This document shows, one piece after another, positions 23,317 to 35,465 of a DNA stretch of 64,000 bases. This DNA is from Austropuccinia psidii (taxonomy: Eukaryota > Basidiomycota > Pucciniomycetes > Pucciniales > Sphaerophragmiaceae). The position numbers and the translations under genes were made by a program. The notes under the pieces are model-generated. The model did no database searches. It was not told where the DNA came from and worked only from the letters and a program-made list of their open reading frames with translations. Where the stretch lies: the NCBI GenBank assembly GCA_023105745.1, contig JALGQZ010000004.1, forward strand, positions 31,927,816 to 31,991,815, given 5' to 3'. Each line of letters begins with the position of its first letter. The first letter of the stretch is position 1.

Positions 23317-26300
23317 ATGGTTTTGCCAACAAAAGGACAGATTAACAGCATTATATCCTGACATGTCAGAATTTATGATCCATAGAAAAATTCTGAGACA
23401 ATGTGGAGGTGACTTAGAGCATGCTGTCAAAAGCAGGACTACTGAACAATCTTCAGCAGAGGATATTATCAATATACTAGAAGAAGTAACCACCAGAACC
23501 AAAATTGGTTCTAGTAGGGTGAATCTCAAAACAAGGTTTAATAAACCTTGGAAAGATTCTGTGGACAAAAACCCCAAAGAAAATTCTAGAAATATTAAAT
23601 ATAAATCTTCAGATACAGTCAGAAAATGCCATATTTGCCAAAGCACCACCAATTTAGCCCATAAATGTCCAAAAAGGGGGAAAATCAATGAGATTGACAT
23701 TGAAAAGGGACCAGATGTTGAAAAAGAAGACATAATTGAAGAAAATTCAGATGATAAGTCATCCATATTTTCTGAATCTTCAAAAGATATACAAAATATC
23801 AATGCCACTTTTGACATCATGGAATCTTATTCCCACTTACCACAATTGAGCAATGGTCAAGTTGATTTATCAAAAGTTCAAGATGCACAGCTTATGAAGA
23901 CAAAACCAAATAGAGGGAAAGGTTATACAGCTGGTAACTCCTGTATAACAGAAGTGGTTATTGACAACAAGCCCACCAAACTTTTGCTTGACCCAGGAGC
24001 ATTCTGCTCTTGTGTTGGAAAATCTTTTCTTAAAGCTTGTGTACCAAATTTTGAAGACCAATTGTTACCAATAGATGGTATAAAATTCAACAGTGCAAGT
24101 AACCCAATGAAAGAATTAAGAATCTTTGAGACCAATGTCATATTCCCACACATAAATGGGAATTTAAGGATCACAGTTGAATTTGTTGTTATGGAAAATT
24201 GCTCTAGTACCCATTTTATATTCGGAAATGACTATTTAATCAAGTATGGGATATATTTACATAATAACAAAGACAGATACTTTACAATTGGGGACAATAA
24301 GCGCCAGAAATTTGCCTTTTTACCATTTAAAAGACAAATTACAGTACACAAAGTATCACCAGTCAACTTAGAGTTAGAGAAATTCAAGTCTGAACAGTTA
24401 AATGAGGCGGAGATAAGCCTTCATCTGACTGATAAACAAGAAGATGAACTTTCTTCCCTTTTGTATGACCACAGAGGAGCATTGGCTACAGACAAAGAAC
24501 CTCTGGGAGCAATTATTGGTCATGAAGTTGACATCATTCTTAACATTGAGAGACCTTATCCACCACTCTTAAGAAGACCTGCTTATCCAGCAAGTCCAAA
24601 ATCAAGAGAAGCTCTAGAAATTCATATCAAAGAACTTCTGGACCTTGGTGTAATAAGAAAAGTAGGCCACAATGAGGAAGTAGAAATAACTACACCAGTT
24701 ATAGTGGCGTGGCATAATGGAAAATCCAGAATGGTTGGGGACTTTAGAGCTCTGAACACTTACACTGTCCCAGACAGATACCCAATACCAAAAATCCAAA
24801 TTGCCCTTACTCAAATATCTCAAGCAGTGTATATAACCACTATGGATGCCCTTAAAGGATTCCATCAAAATGTGGTAACACCAAGAGCAAGAAAATACTT
24901 GAGAATTATTGTTCATTGTGGAGTGTATGAATACTTAAGGATGCCCTTTGGTATCAAAAATGCACCTTCACACCCTTTGGTATCAAAAATGCACCTTCAC
25001 ACTTCCAAAGAATGATGAATGAGATCTTCCCTGAAGAACTCTCAGAGGGATGGCTAATCATTTACATTGATGACATTATTATCTATTCAAAGACTTGGGA
25101 GGAGCACATGTACAGATTATCAAGAGTTTTGACAAAAATCCAATCAGTAAACATGAAAATCTCCTTGAAGAAATGTCATTTTGGATTTAAAGAACTTAAA
25201 GCACTAGGACTTGTTGTATCTCGTTTGTCCCTTGGAATTGACAAAAACAAAGTTGCAGCAGTATTGTTAAAACCCATGCCTCAGAATACGAAGGAAATTC
25301 AGTCATTCTTAGGTTTCGCAGGAAATTACAGGCAACACATTAAAGACTTTGCATCCATAGCAAGACCACTTTATAAGTTGTGTGACAAAGACACAGTGTT
25401 TGAGATGACTGTTGACAGAGTCAAAGCTTTTGAGTCTCGAAGAGAAGAATTGACCACTGCTCCACTCTTACTGATGCCAGACTTTAAATTTCCTTTCAAA
25501 CTGTATATTGATGCATCAGCGGATGGACTGGGTGCTGCACTTCACCAAGTTCAGATCATAAATGATAAGCCTGTAGAAGGACCCATATGTTTCATATCCA
25601 GGCAAATCAAACCAACTGAAGCCAGATATGGAGCAAGTCAAATGGAATGTCTATGCCTTGTCTGGGCCATGGAAAAATTGAACTACTTTTTAGAGGGATG
25701 TGTTTTTGAAGTGATAACAGATTGTACAGCTGTCAAATCACTTTTGAACATGAAAACACCCAACAGACACATGCTCAGATGGCAAATAGCCATACAAGAA
25801 TACAGAGGCAATATGACTATTGTTCATAAGGATGGGAATATTTATAAGAATGCAGATGGACTAAGCAGATGGCCATTACCAAATAATATTGATAATCTTG
25901 CTTATGTGCCAGAAGAAGCTTCACCACAAATTCCAATAGAAGGAATAAGTGTTACAGACTTGAACACCACCTTCTTTGAAGAAGTCAGAAGTAGTTACAC
26001 CCAAGATAAGAATTGTAGCATCTTATGCCAATTACTTAACAAAGACTGTAAAGACAACCCTCTAATACATGCCTTGGATGAAGTATGGAGAAAATCTTAT
26101 GATGAAGGAAGATTTCACCTACTCGATGGTATAATTTACCACAGAACCAAGCACACATGTGTGATGACAGTTGTAGACAGGTCATTAATCAATCTTGTAC
26201 TGAAAGAATGCCATGATAGTCCCTTTTCAGGACATCTGTCTGAAGACAGAACAAGAGAAAAAGTAAAGACCTGCATATGGTGGCCAATGGGGCAGAAAGA

Positions 26301-27521
26301 TGTTGCAGAGTATTGCAAAACCTGTGACAGATGACAAAAGGCAAATAAATCCACGGGCAAAAGACTTGGAAATATGATAAAAATCCAAGAACCAAACAGA
26401 CCTTGGGAAATTGTCCATATGGATTGGGTAACTGGACTACCACCAGGAGGTGACAGGAGCTATAATGCTTGCCTAGTAACTGTGGACAGATTCAGTAAAA
26501 CTCCAATCTTTTTACCATGTCACAAAGATGATACAGCCATGGATACAGCTCTTCTGATATGGAATAGAGTAGTGTCATGGACTGGAATATTTACAAATAT
26601 CATCAGTGATAGAGATCCCAAATTCACTTCAGCACTATGGACAAATCTTCACCAATTATTTGGCACTAAACTGTCTTTCTCTACAGCCTACCACCCACAA
26701 ACTGATGGCCTGGCTGAAAGGATGATCCAAACCTTAGAGGACATGGTGAGAAGATTTTGTGCATATGGCCTTGAATTCAAAGATTGTGATGGATTTACCC
26801 ATGATTGGTGTACTCTGTTGCCAGCACTGGAATTAGCATATAAAACATCAATCCATGCCAGTACCAATCAGACTCCTGCTATTCTAGAAAAAGGATGGAA
26901 CCCCAAGTTACCCCAAGATTCCTTGAGGAAAGACTTAATTGAAATACATCCCACAGCTGCTAGCTTCAAAGGAATGCTAGAAAAAGCTAGAAAGCATGCA
27001 GTAAGATGCATGGAGGACTCTTTTGCATATGCTAAAGACAAATGGGATAAATCACATGCAACTCCAGATTTCAAAGTAGGGGACCTAGTTCTTGTATCCA
27101 CCACTAACTTCAATAACATCAAAGGATGTAAAAAGTTGAAAGACTCCTTTGCAGGACCTTTTGTGATTAAGGCCCTCCATGGAGAAAATGCTGTTGAAGT
27201 AGAATTATCTGAAGATCTTAGCAATAAGCACCCTACATTTCCAGTAAGCTTGATAAAGCCATACAAATCTAGTGATGCTGGGAAATTTCCCTTGAGGAAT
27301 AAGATTCCCCAAGTTATACCTCCTATTGAGACATCTGGTACTAAGAAAATTACCAAAGTTCTTAAAAAAGGAAATTAAGAACCAAAAAAGTAAGGGAATA
27401 CCTTGTTAGGTACAGTGACCCAACTTGTGAAGATGAATGGTTAGAAGAAAAAGATATACCAGAGGCTACCAAACTCCTCAGGAGATTCAGACACACTAGA
27501 AACACCAATATTACAAAGTAA
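23317..27521 (+). pseudogene. X gag-pol, 3' part, broken
   Basis: In frame from 23318: capsid end (WFCQQKDRLTALYPDM), zinc knuckle (CHICQSTTNLAHKC), protease with DPG, RT with YIDD near 25063-25074, RNase H, integrase and chromodomain-like tail. Lesions: a 29-base direct duplication in RT (24973-25001) shifts the frame. TGA at 26332-26334 replaces the last Cys of the integrase zinc motif (TCDR then stop). A 1-base loss near 27365 lies before the chromodomain. The integrase triad DWVTG, SDRD and AERM is otherwise present. The reading ends at TAA 27519-27521. Confidence 0.85.
24944..25001 (+). repeat. 29-base tandem duplication in RT of X
   Basis: Two exact adjacent copies (24944-24972 and 24973-25001) of a unit starting CCCTTTGGTATC. 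A1 has one copy (starting 50290). The extra copy adds 29 bases and breaks the RT frame just before the catalytic box. Confidence 0.9.
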
Positions 27522-27526
27522 TATTC

Positions 27527-27544
27527 TTTTTTAGGGGGAGGGAA
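27527..27544 (+). other. Polypurine tract of X
   Basis: T-run then AGGGGGAGGGAA directly before the LTR start TGTGAGCC, as in A1. Confidence 0.75.
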
Positions 27545-29378
27545 TGTGAGCCTTAGAGGTAATTTCATATACCCAAAAGACCACAAATACAAAAATAACA
27601 TATTAATATAAATAAAATGAATTTATTTATATTATTAAAATAAAAATCAAAATATAAATATAAAATTATATTAAAAATAAAAAATTAATTACAATTTAAG
27701 AATAATAATACATTAAATTTTTTAAGTATAAAATTACATTTATCCTTGAAAAAATTAAGTAAAAATGAAATTTTAAAAAAATTGTGAAAAAATACAAAAA
27801 TTTGGAAAAAGTTAAATAAAAATTATTATAACTTTTTATTCAATAAAGAAATAAATAAAAAACATTTCACCATTGGATTCCTCATAAAAAATCAGGTGGG
27901 GTCACCTCTGAGTGAAATTCTTGTAACTCAACTCTAAATAAGCTTAAATTAAGTTTTTAGTATTTTCAATACAAAAGTTGAAAATCCTCAAAACCTTAAT
28001 TTAATTCACACCACATGTGTTGTTAACCATCAATTTTTGTGTTAAAATTGAGGTGTTGTCTTTAGTTTAGAAGTTATGAGGAATTGAAGTATTTTCAATT
28101 GAATTCAATTGAAATGTCAAAACGTGCGCGTGTATTACATAAGTGAACTTTGATTTACATATGAGGTGTCAATTATTATTGTATTGTACTGTACAATTGA
28201 ATTGAATTACATATGTAAATTATAAGTATAATACATGATGAGGAATTAAAGGAAAAATAAATTGGAAAGATTAAATTTGGGGGGGAAAGGAACTCCAGCT
28301 CTAGGGGGGAGCTAGACCCCCAAAATCCTTCCTGACAGGCGTGGGATGTCAAAATTCACGCAAAGGTTCATCACTTTTGGCCTGGAATTGAGTTACAGGG
28401 TCTGTGGACTCAATTGATGATGAGGTTTTGATACCAACTGGGGTAGTTTTAGCTGTTGCCAAGAGGGTAAAACTACCCTTAAGATAAAACCATCATAGTA
28501 AAAACAGTTTTAACTGGTTTCTACGTCTCTGACACACATTCTGACGTGTTTTGAAGGCTCTAGGCCTGGTATTGCTATAGTAATGGCTGATTTAAGGGTC
28601 TAAAATGGCTAAAAATGGCTAAAAATGGCTTAAACCACCCCTTTTTGGTCTAAACCAGGGTTCAATGATGCCATAATTGGCTTTTCTGTTGTCAGAATGT
28701 TTTCACGACTGACAAGAGTAAATTTTACTTTTGGAGTAAGAGAATTGATGGCTATAAAAGAATGTCTTCTTTGCCCCACTTTTTTCTTCATGTTAGAATC
28801 TTTTCCTTTTATTAATTAGTTTAAACACTGTTAAACCAATCAATCAAAGATTCTAACCACCATTTTTAAATCATTTTAATCCTTTTAACCACGTGAAAAA
28901 ATCATTATAATCATTGTTTGTAACTCTTATAATCATTTTTACCACTGAATCACCCCAAAAGTGAAGTAAAGCATCTTTCATCACTGTAAACTTTGTCACT
29001 TTGTTTCCAAATTCACTCTGGTCGCTTTTGGGCGTGTTTTCTCTTTAATATTCTTTTTAAAGACTTTGTTCTTTAATTAATTGCTTGCAGTTCTTTGCTC
29101 AATTAATTCCAATTGAAATTGCTCTTGAAGAAATTTCTTTTGTAGCCTTAAATTTCTCTTGTACAGTAGTTTTTCGATAGATTTTTATTGTTGGTAAAAC
29201 AATAAATCTTTATAATATTATTTTTTTATACTAATAAAGTTATAAACAATAAAATTGGCGTGTTTTTCTCTTAAAAATAATATTTCTTACTATTTTTAAT
29301 TGAATTTTACCTTATACAAATTTTGAGGACAGGAAAAGAACTTGATTTTTAATCAAAGTTTCATATCCACACCTTACA
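27545..29378 (+). repeat. 3' LTR of X
   Basis: 1834 bases, TGTGAGCC to CCTTACA. It shares GTCTTTAG, AACGTGCGCG, ATTATTATTGTATTG and AAAATGAA near its start with the LTR at 38567-40401. A1 and A2a LTRs lack these. TTCTA follows at 29379-29383. Confidence 0.9.
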
Positions 29379-30242
29379 TTCTATGTCTCTTACAAACATT
29401 CTGACGTGTTTTGAAGGCTCTAGACAAGGCATTACTATATTAATGGCCGATTTAAGGGTCCAAAATGGCTAAAAATAGCCAAACAATGGCTCAAACCAGC
29501 CCTTTTTTTGTCTGAACCAGAGTTCAATGATGCCATAATTGGCTTTTCTGTTGTCCAAGTGTTTTCCACGACCGAAAATAGTAATTTCACTTTTGGAGTA
29601 AGAAAATTGATGGCTATAAAAGAATGTCTTCTTTTCCTCACTTTTCTCTTCATGTTAGAATCTTTTTCCTGTTATAATTAGCTTAAACACTGTTAAACCA
29701 ATCAATAAAGATATTCCAAAAAACCTTTTCTATCATTTTGAAACTTTTAACCACGTTAAAAAATCATTATAATCATTTTTTGTAACTCTTATAATCACTT
29801 TTAGCCCTTGAACCACCCCATGAGTGAAATAAAGTATCTTTCATCACTGTTAACTTTGTCACTTTGTTTCCAACTTCACTCTGGTCACTTTTGGGCATGT
29901 TTTCTCTTTAAATATCTTTTTCAAAGACTTTGTTCTGTAATTAATTGCTTGCAGTTCTTTGCTCAATTAATTCCAATTGAAATTGCTCTTGAAGAAATTT
30001 CTTTTGTAGCCTTAAATATCTTTTGTACATTATTTTTGGATAAATTTTTATTTTTGGTAAGACAATAAATCTTTGAAATATTATTCTTTTATACTTAAAA
30101 AGTTAGAAGCAATGAAATTGGCGTTTTTTCTCCTAAAAATACTATTTCATACTATTTTTTAATTATATTTCACCTTATACAAATTTTGAGGACAGGAAAA
30201 GTACTTGATTCTTTAATAAAAGTTTCATATCCACACCTTACA
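29379..30242 (+). repeat. Distal half of the A4 3' LTR
   Basis: An older family A LTR that starts mid-LTR at TTCTATGTCTCTTACAAAC and ends CCACACCTTACA. The other half is 40402-41373 on the minus strand, ending in the same TTCTA. Together they give about 1831 bases, a full family A LTR. The flank after it is ACCTT (30243-30247). Confidence 0.8.
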
Positions 30243-31342
30243 ACCTTTATCAAATGGTACCAAGACTGTAGGGGAAGTTTTGTATTTCATTTTGACAGTT
30301 CTTGGAAATAAAAAATTCTTATGTATTCATAAGGAAAATTGTTGATAATTTGAGAAAAGTGGTATTGATGGAGCTCACATATATATGTGTGAGTTTATTG
30401 AAAAAACTTTTCAACATGATAATGTTTCAATTTTTTTTGAACAATGAAAATTTCTTCATCAGCTGAGAAAATTAAAGATTTTCTTTTCTAATCACATTAT
30501 GATTTGGCAAAAAGTAAAAAATTAATAAGTAAATGAAAGCTGAAAATTTTTGAGGAACACTGATCAAAATAAAATTAATGATAAATATTGTTATTATCCA
30601 TTTTTTTAGCATATGTTTGATCAAAATATGTCAAAACAACACAAAAACAAAAAAATGGAAAAAATGGACAAATAAAGCACAAGATTGAGAAAAAAACATC
30701 TTAATATGGTATTTTTGTCCCAAAGTGTCTTTCAGAGGGTGTAAAGCCCCCTTAAACCCTGAGGAGGTCCCCTAGAGAATGCTGAATCATCTGGGTGAGT
30801 CTATTTTGTACCTCAAAAACAGTAAATACATGCTAGCACTATGACTGTGACACAATAAAAATTGTGGAAAAATATTCAAAATTCTCTACTTTCATATGAT
30901 AAAAGTGGCAATGAATCTATCAAGAACCTTGGTTCTAATGATGAAATATCAATTGACTGTAACAATCACTGCAATAATTAATGATTTTGTTTTTATCAAG
31001 ATAATCCAAAGAGTATTACTGGTATAAGACAGTTTTGCTCTATAACAATGCTAATTAATCATCATGAGGTCCTTTTCCAGTGAGAAAAGGCCTTCTTTTA
31101 TCTCTTCTTGGGAGTTTTAGGGTCTGTAAAGCTCTTTACACAACTGAATAGTTGAAATATTGACTTTTTAGGCTGGATTGTGGTTCTTTACCATCAATTC
31201 TGACATTGCAATAGTGAGAATTGTGGTTTTGGCACCACAAATGATAATTCTGGAATAATAAAGGGTAAAAAATCTTCACAGGCCACATAAGAACTTTCTT
31301 GACACATCTGGATTTTTTGGATGACTTATATTAGTCATTATG
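30243..31342 (-). repeat. LTR and leader of a B/F-like type, probably 5' end of C2
   Basis: No gene. The right part (from about 30700) matches the F 5' LTR at 11264-11816: the hairpin region CAATTCTGAC...GAGAATTG near 31194-31222, the TATA-like region near 31100, and the same end CATTATG. The left part is AT-rich leader. If the 14-kb inversion is undone and A4 removed, this leader joins 59758 and leads into the C2 gag, so it is probably the C2 5' LTR and leader. Confidence 0.55.
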
Positions 31343-33140
31343 TGTAAGATGTGTCTATGAAACTGTTGATAATATTACTATTAATCAACAGTACTATGAC
31401 TGTTGTTATTAAATATAATAATAAAAATTTTTATAACCACAATTAAATAATTCAGGAATTAGTCCTTTTACATGTTATACACTCCTAGTGATTATAACAG
31501 TAAGCAGTAATTGTCTGCAAGAATCAATTACAAGGAGAATTTAATTGAAAAACTTCTTTTCTTAAAATAACAGAATTATTTTAATATATAATTGTCTTTT
31601 ACAAGAATAATTATAAATATAACTCTTGAAGAAAACTATTTTAGAAAAAAACTTTAAGAATTAAGATAAATCACTCACTATTAATCCAATGAGCTTTTTA
31701 GAAGATAATAGAAGAAGGATTGGACATATAATTGTGGACTTTAATGGATGAAAATTGATTTATAACAAGATTACAACAATATATAGTTGATGTCTATGAT
31801 TTCACATCTTTCTGATTGATTTCTGAAATAATAAAATTCTTCAGAAATAGTTTTAACTGATACTTACTTTTTGGTAATAAGGGTATAATAGAATAATGTG
31901 ACAGCTCACAGAGGCATGCCATGGAGCAGACTGAAAAACCAGTGAGTGAGAAAACAATTAAAATTTTTCTATTATTGTTTTCATCATCTGTTGTCACGTA
32001 AGATTATCAGAATTACTTAATTGAGGCTTTTATGTGACAACCAACCCATTTATGTTTAAGAATAAAAGGAGTAAAAACTTTAGATCTTCTTTTATTCCAA
32101 AATAATCATTGATTTCTCAAAGTTATCCATGTTATTGGGGTTAATCAAAGAATCTATTTTCTGTAAATTTTGAAAATTCTGTCTTTCAGGTGGAATGATC
32201 AAAAATGGAATGTAAGTAATACTTTTGATTTTACTTAAGAAATTATACTTTTTTTGGTTCTTATATGGTCTATACAGCTTTCAATTGGTCGTGAAAGTTT
32301 CAGAAAGCTTCATTGAGAATTGTCTTTTTAATGAATTTTTGAAGTTTTTACCTCATTTCTACATAGAATTGCAAATGGCAGTATATGGCTGGTTGCTATG
32401 CGCTAAATCAATGGATACTATTCAAAAAAAGGGTTTTAATTACTCTCTTAGGGTTTATCCATGGAAATTAATAAAGAATTGACATGGTTACAGGAGTCTA
32501 AGTTGCTCTTTACTTCCTTGGCATGTCAAAATAGCAGCTTATTTGCAATTATCTTATGATTTACTGAAGTTGTGACATGGTAACCACATTCCCAAAAAGC
32601 TTTAGTATACTAATTGGGCCAAGATCAGCCATAGATCCAAGCATTAGAGCTGTGCATGCACAGAGGCCTCAGAAGTTGGGTACCCTGGCTCTATTTGATG
32701 TCTTTTGTCCCCCTTGAATATTTTTCACGTCAAAAATAGAAATACATGTTTCAAGTGAGATATCCCCTATGGTTGTACCAAAGGTGCATGGAAGAATACC
32801 GTAATATTAAGGGCCCAAAGCATGCATAACACTATTCTTAGTGTATATTTAACATGGGATGTCTCACATTCTCATTTTTTTGGCATGAGATTGAGAAAAA
32901 CAAAATTTTTCACAGATCTTTAATGTGGTATTGATGATGTGGTATTGAAGTATTTTCCATATTACCACCTCAAAGAGTTGATTTGAGCTTATTCACTCTA
33001 TGGAGCTACCCTAGGTGAAATTTTGTGTAGAATCCAAATCTGACGTTAAATACATGGATTTCCATACTCAATAAAAAGTTATTCATCTTGTCTGAAATCA
33101 AAAAAGATGAATTTTAATATATGCATGACTTATGGGTTAT
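31343..33140 (-). repeat. Family C LTR, minus strand, cut by element D
   Basis: Reverse complement of the C1 LTR (13444-15362): it begins TGTAAGATG at 31343 and matches as far as the segment GCATGACTTATGGGTT near 33123-33138. The last 75 bases or so are missing because D starts at 33141. The left neighbour is not a primer-binding motif, so this is a 3' or solo LTR, inserted after TTATG. Confidence 0.75.
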
Positions 33141-35465
33141 TGTCACAACCACAAGTAATGACCCTCCGCCAGGGGTTTTGTGGCAATTTATCCTGAAGCC
33201 AAGCTTGGGCCAATTGGCCAATTGGCCCCCTTTGGCCATACCACCTTCCCCTGGACTTTCATGGCCCCAATCATCATTTATGGCCTCAGGCCATATCCTG
33301 CCATCATTGGCCTTCCTGGCCAATTTCCATATCTCCAACCCCCAGGCCTCTATCTTTTTTTTGGGACTGGGAGTGTCCATTTGTCTCCTAGGGGGCTCTG
33401 GGCCCCCTAGCCATGACCATAAGTCTTGGGCCAACCCCTTTCATTAGGGTGTCTAGGGCCTGTCCGGCCTGCGGTCCATTGGCCAATCAGGCCCCTTTTG
33501 GCCTAATCCAATGAGGCCAAAGGGGGCCGTTCACTAGCCCCCAAGGCCAGGTGGGTCCCAAACCACAATTGGGCCCACCTGAGCCATTCTTGGCCCCAAA
33601 TCCCATAAAGACCCTCAGGACCACCATGGACCACTTTTCAGCCCATGACCTCTGGTAACCACCAGAGGCCACCAGATAAGCTCAGCTCACTCCTTATCCT
33701 CTCCTTAAGGGGGATTCTTCCCATTCCTCCATGCAACCCCATACTCAAGGTTGCAGGAGTGGTGCATAAATGGTATTATATACCATTATGCACCATTTCT
33801 GCTCAGCAATTCAATGGTGACCTTTTCAGGACAAAATTCAATGATTCCAAATCAAGGTCCCAAACTGCAACCCCCATTTTGAAGGAGGACTCTTCAGCTC
33901 ATCAGTCTGGCAATCCATGGCAGCTATCAGAAGACTATTCAAGGACCCCAACCACCTGGCCCTGCAGGAGTTGGGTTGGCAATTATTTCAGGATTATTTC
34001 AAGGGCCATTCTCAGAGGTTATTCATCATTCAATTGATTTTCAAGGCAGCAAGTACTTCAATACTCCTTGGACAACTCAATTGGTCATTGCAGGCAGCAA
34101 TCAATTATACCTGTATGTCCTTGGCCCAATCAGGCCAATTCATCTTCCACTGTGGGAATTCAATCACACAGTTCAATTCTAAAAATGTCCAGAACTTTAT
34201 TGACCCAATTCAGACAATACAGCCAGATGATTCACCTTCCAGGATCAGCTTCTCAGTTTTTCACATATACTGGCCACCTTTCATCACCTGAGGACTTTTG
34301 CCCCAGTTAATTAATATATTGGTTTTATTTTAATCTCTATTTTCTTTTCATTTTATAAAAGTAAATACTGATATTCGTATTTCAGTCATTTGCACCTTTC
34401 GCCTTTGCCTGTTGGTGGATATTGGTGGTCATATCCTTTACTAATTCCATTTCCTTTTCTGGAAGGTTGAAACAGTGAATTGTCAATTCACTTGGTTGGC
34501 TTCTTGGCTTTTGGCTTTCTTATTTCTCTGGCCATTGGATTCACTTACTCTTTCTTATCTTTGAAATACCTGTCCTTATTCTTACTCTTATTCTTCTGAA
34601 AGAAATTCAATCTGCTTTATCTCTTTTATCCTTTTGGAGCCTTCCAAGTGAGTTATTGATTCCTGAGTGCCAGGCCACTCTTGTTTTCTGCCCAAGAGCC
34701 CCTATGACACTATATTAATTAACTCATAATCTCTTTTCATTCTGTTCATAGATTCTTTTATCATTTTCATTCTTTCATTCATTGAAATTATGACTCTTTA
34801 ATGCTTATGAACTTAATGATTATTTGTCACTTCTCAATTTTCTCTCATTCATTCTTCATTCTTGAAAATTGATAACTGACCCATTTTTTTATTTTATTTT
34901 TATTTATTTCCTTTTTAACTCCCAGTTTCAAATCATCAAATCCCATTCCAATCATAATTCACGCATCTTTCTATTTTGATTCTCAAATTGCTCATCAGAT
35001 CAATTCAGAAATCTTCTTCACATCAAGATTCATTTTAATTAATTCTTCGTGAATTTTGATTTTGAAGGAAGAATTCACTTGATATTGATTGATTGATTGA
35101 TTTGACATAATTGACATTGACTTCCAGAAAATTGATTGACCTGAAGATTTCATTGATTTTGCTGATTACTCACATCAAGAATTTTGACATAAATCATTTT
35201 TTTATTCAAGAATTCATTTGGTTGACTAATTTTCTGCAAGAATTTGATTTTATTGATTTTATTGACTGATTTATTCACTTCAAGGCTTCACTTTATATTT
35301 GATTGATTGACATACTTGAAGATTCTTATTTGAAACAATATTTTCATTTCAAGATTTTATTTTATTTGACTTCAAGATCTCACTTTTGATTGCCTCAAGT
35401 TATCCATTTAAATTTTGACCCTTATAATTTTAATTCATTTTAATTCAATTCTTATTCCTGAAATC
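33141..35465 (+). repeat. LTR and leader of D; GGCC-rich block then T-rich leader
   Basis: The LTR starts TGTCACAACCACAAG. 33195-33640 is unusually rich in GGCC and TTGGCC, in contrast with the AT-rich surroundings, and has mirrored open frames on both strands that I do not accept as genes. From about 34300 to 35465 it is rich in ATT, TTC and TTGATT with no gene. I could not place the LTR end or primer-binding site. Confidence 0.55.
35085..35106 (+). repeat. Short TTGA repeat in the D leader
   Basis: Several ATTG/TTGA units in tandem within a generally ATTGA-rich stretch. Confidence 0.6.

Larger units (their letters stand above)
23317..29378 (+). mobile_element. Element X (family A), 3' part
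   Basis: Runs from mid-capsid through pol to a 3' LTR. The junction at 23317 falls in a shared ATGG, a micro-homology between the RT of A2a and the gag of X. The 3' LTR matches the minus-strand LTR at 38567-40401 in private variants, and both are flanked by TTCTA (TAGAA on the plus strand at the other end). X is therefore one element whose halves now lie 8 kb apart in opposite orientation, missing about 974 bases of gag between them. Confidence 0.75.

Noticed and set aside
21694..24943. Simple tandem duplication of a 1.62-kb gag-RT unit
   Set aside because: The two units differ at many bases, and the downstream 3' LTR is not the sister of the A2a 5' LTR. Joining of two different elements by an inversion explains more.
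33114..33447. Mirrored 106-108 codon frames on both strands
   Set aside because: They start at the D LTR edge and are caused by its GGCC-rich near-palindromic composition; no known domain.
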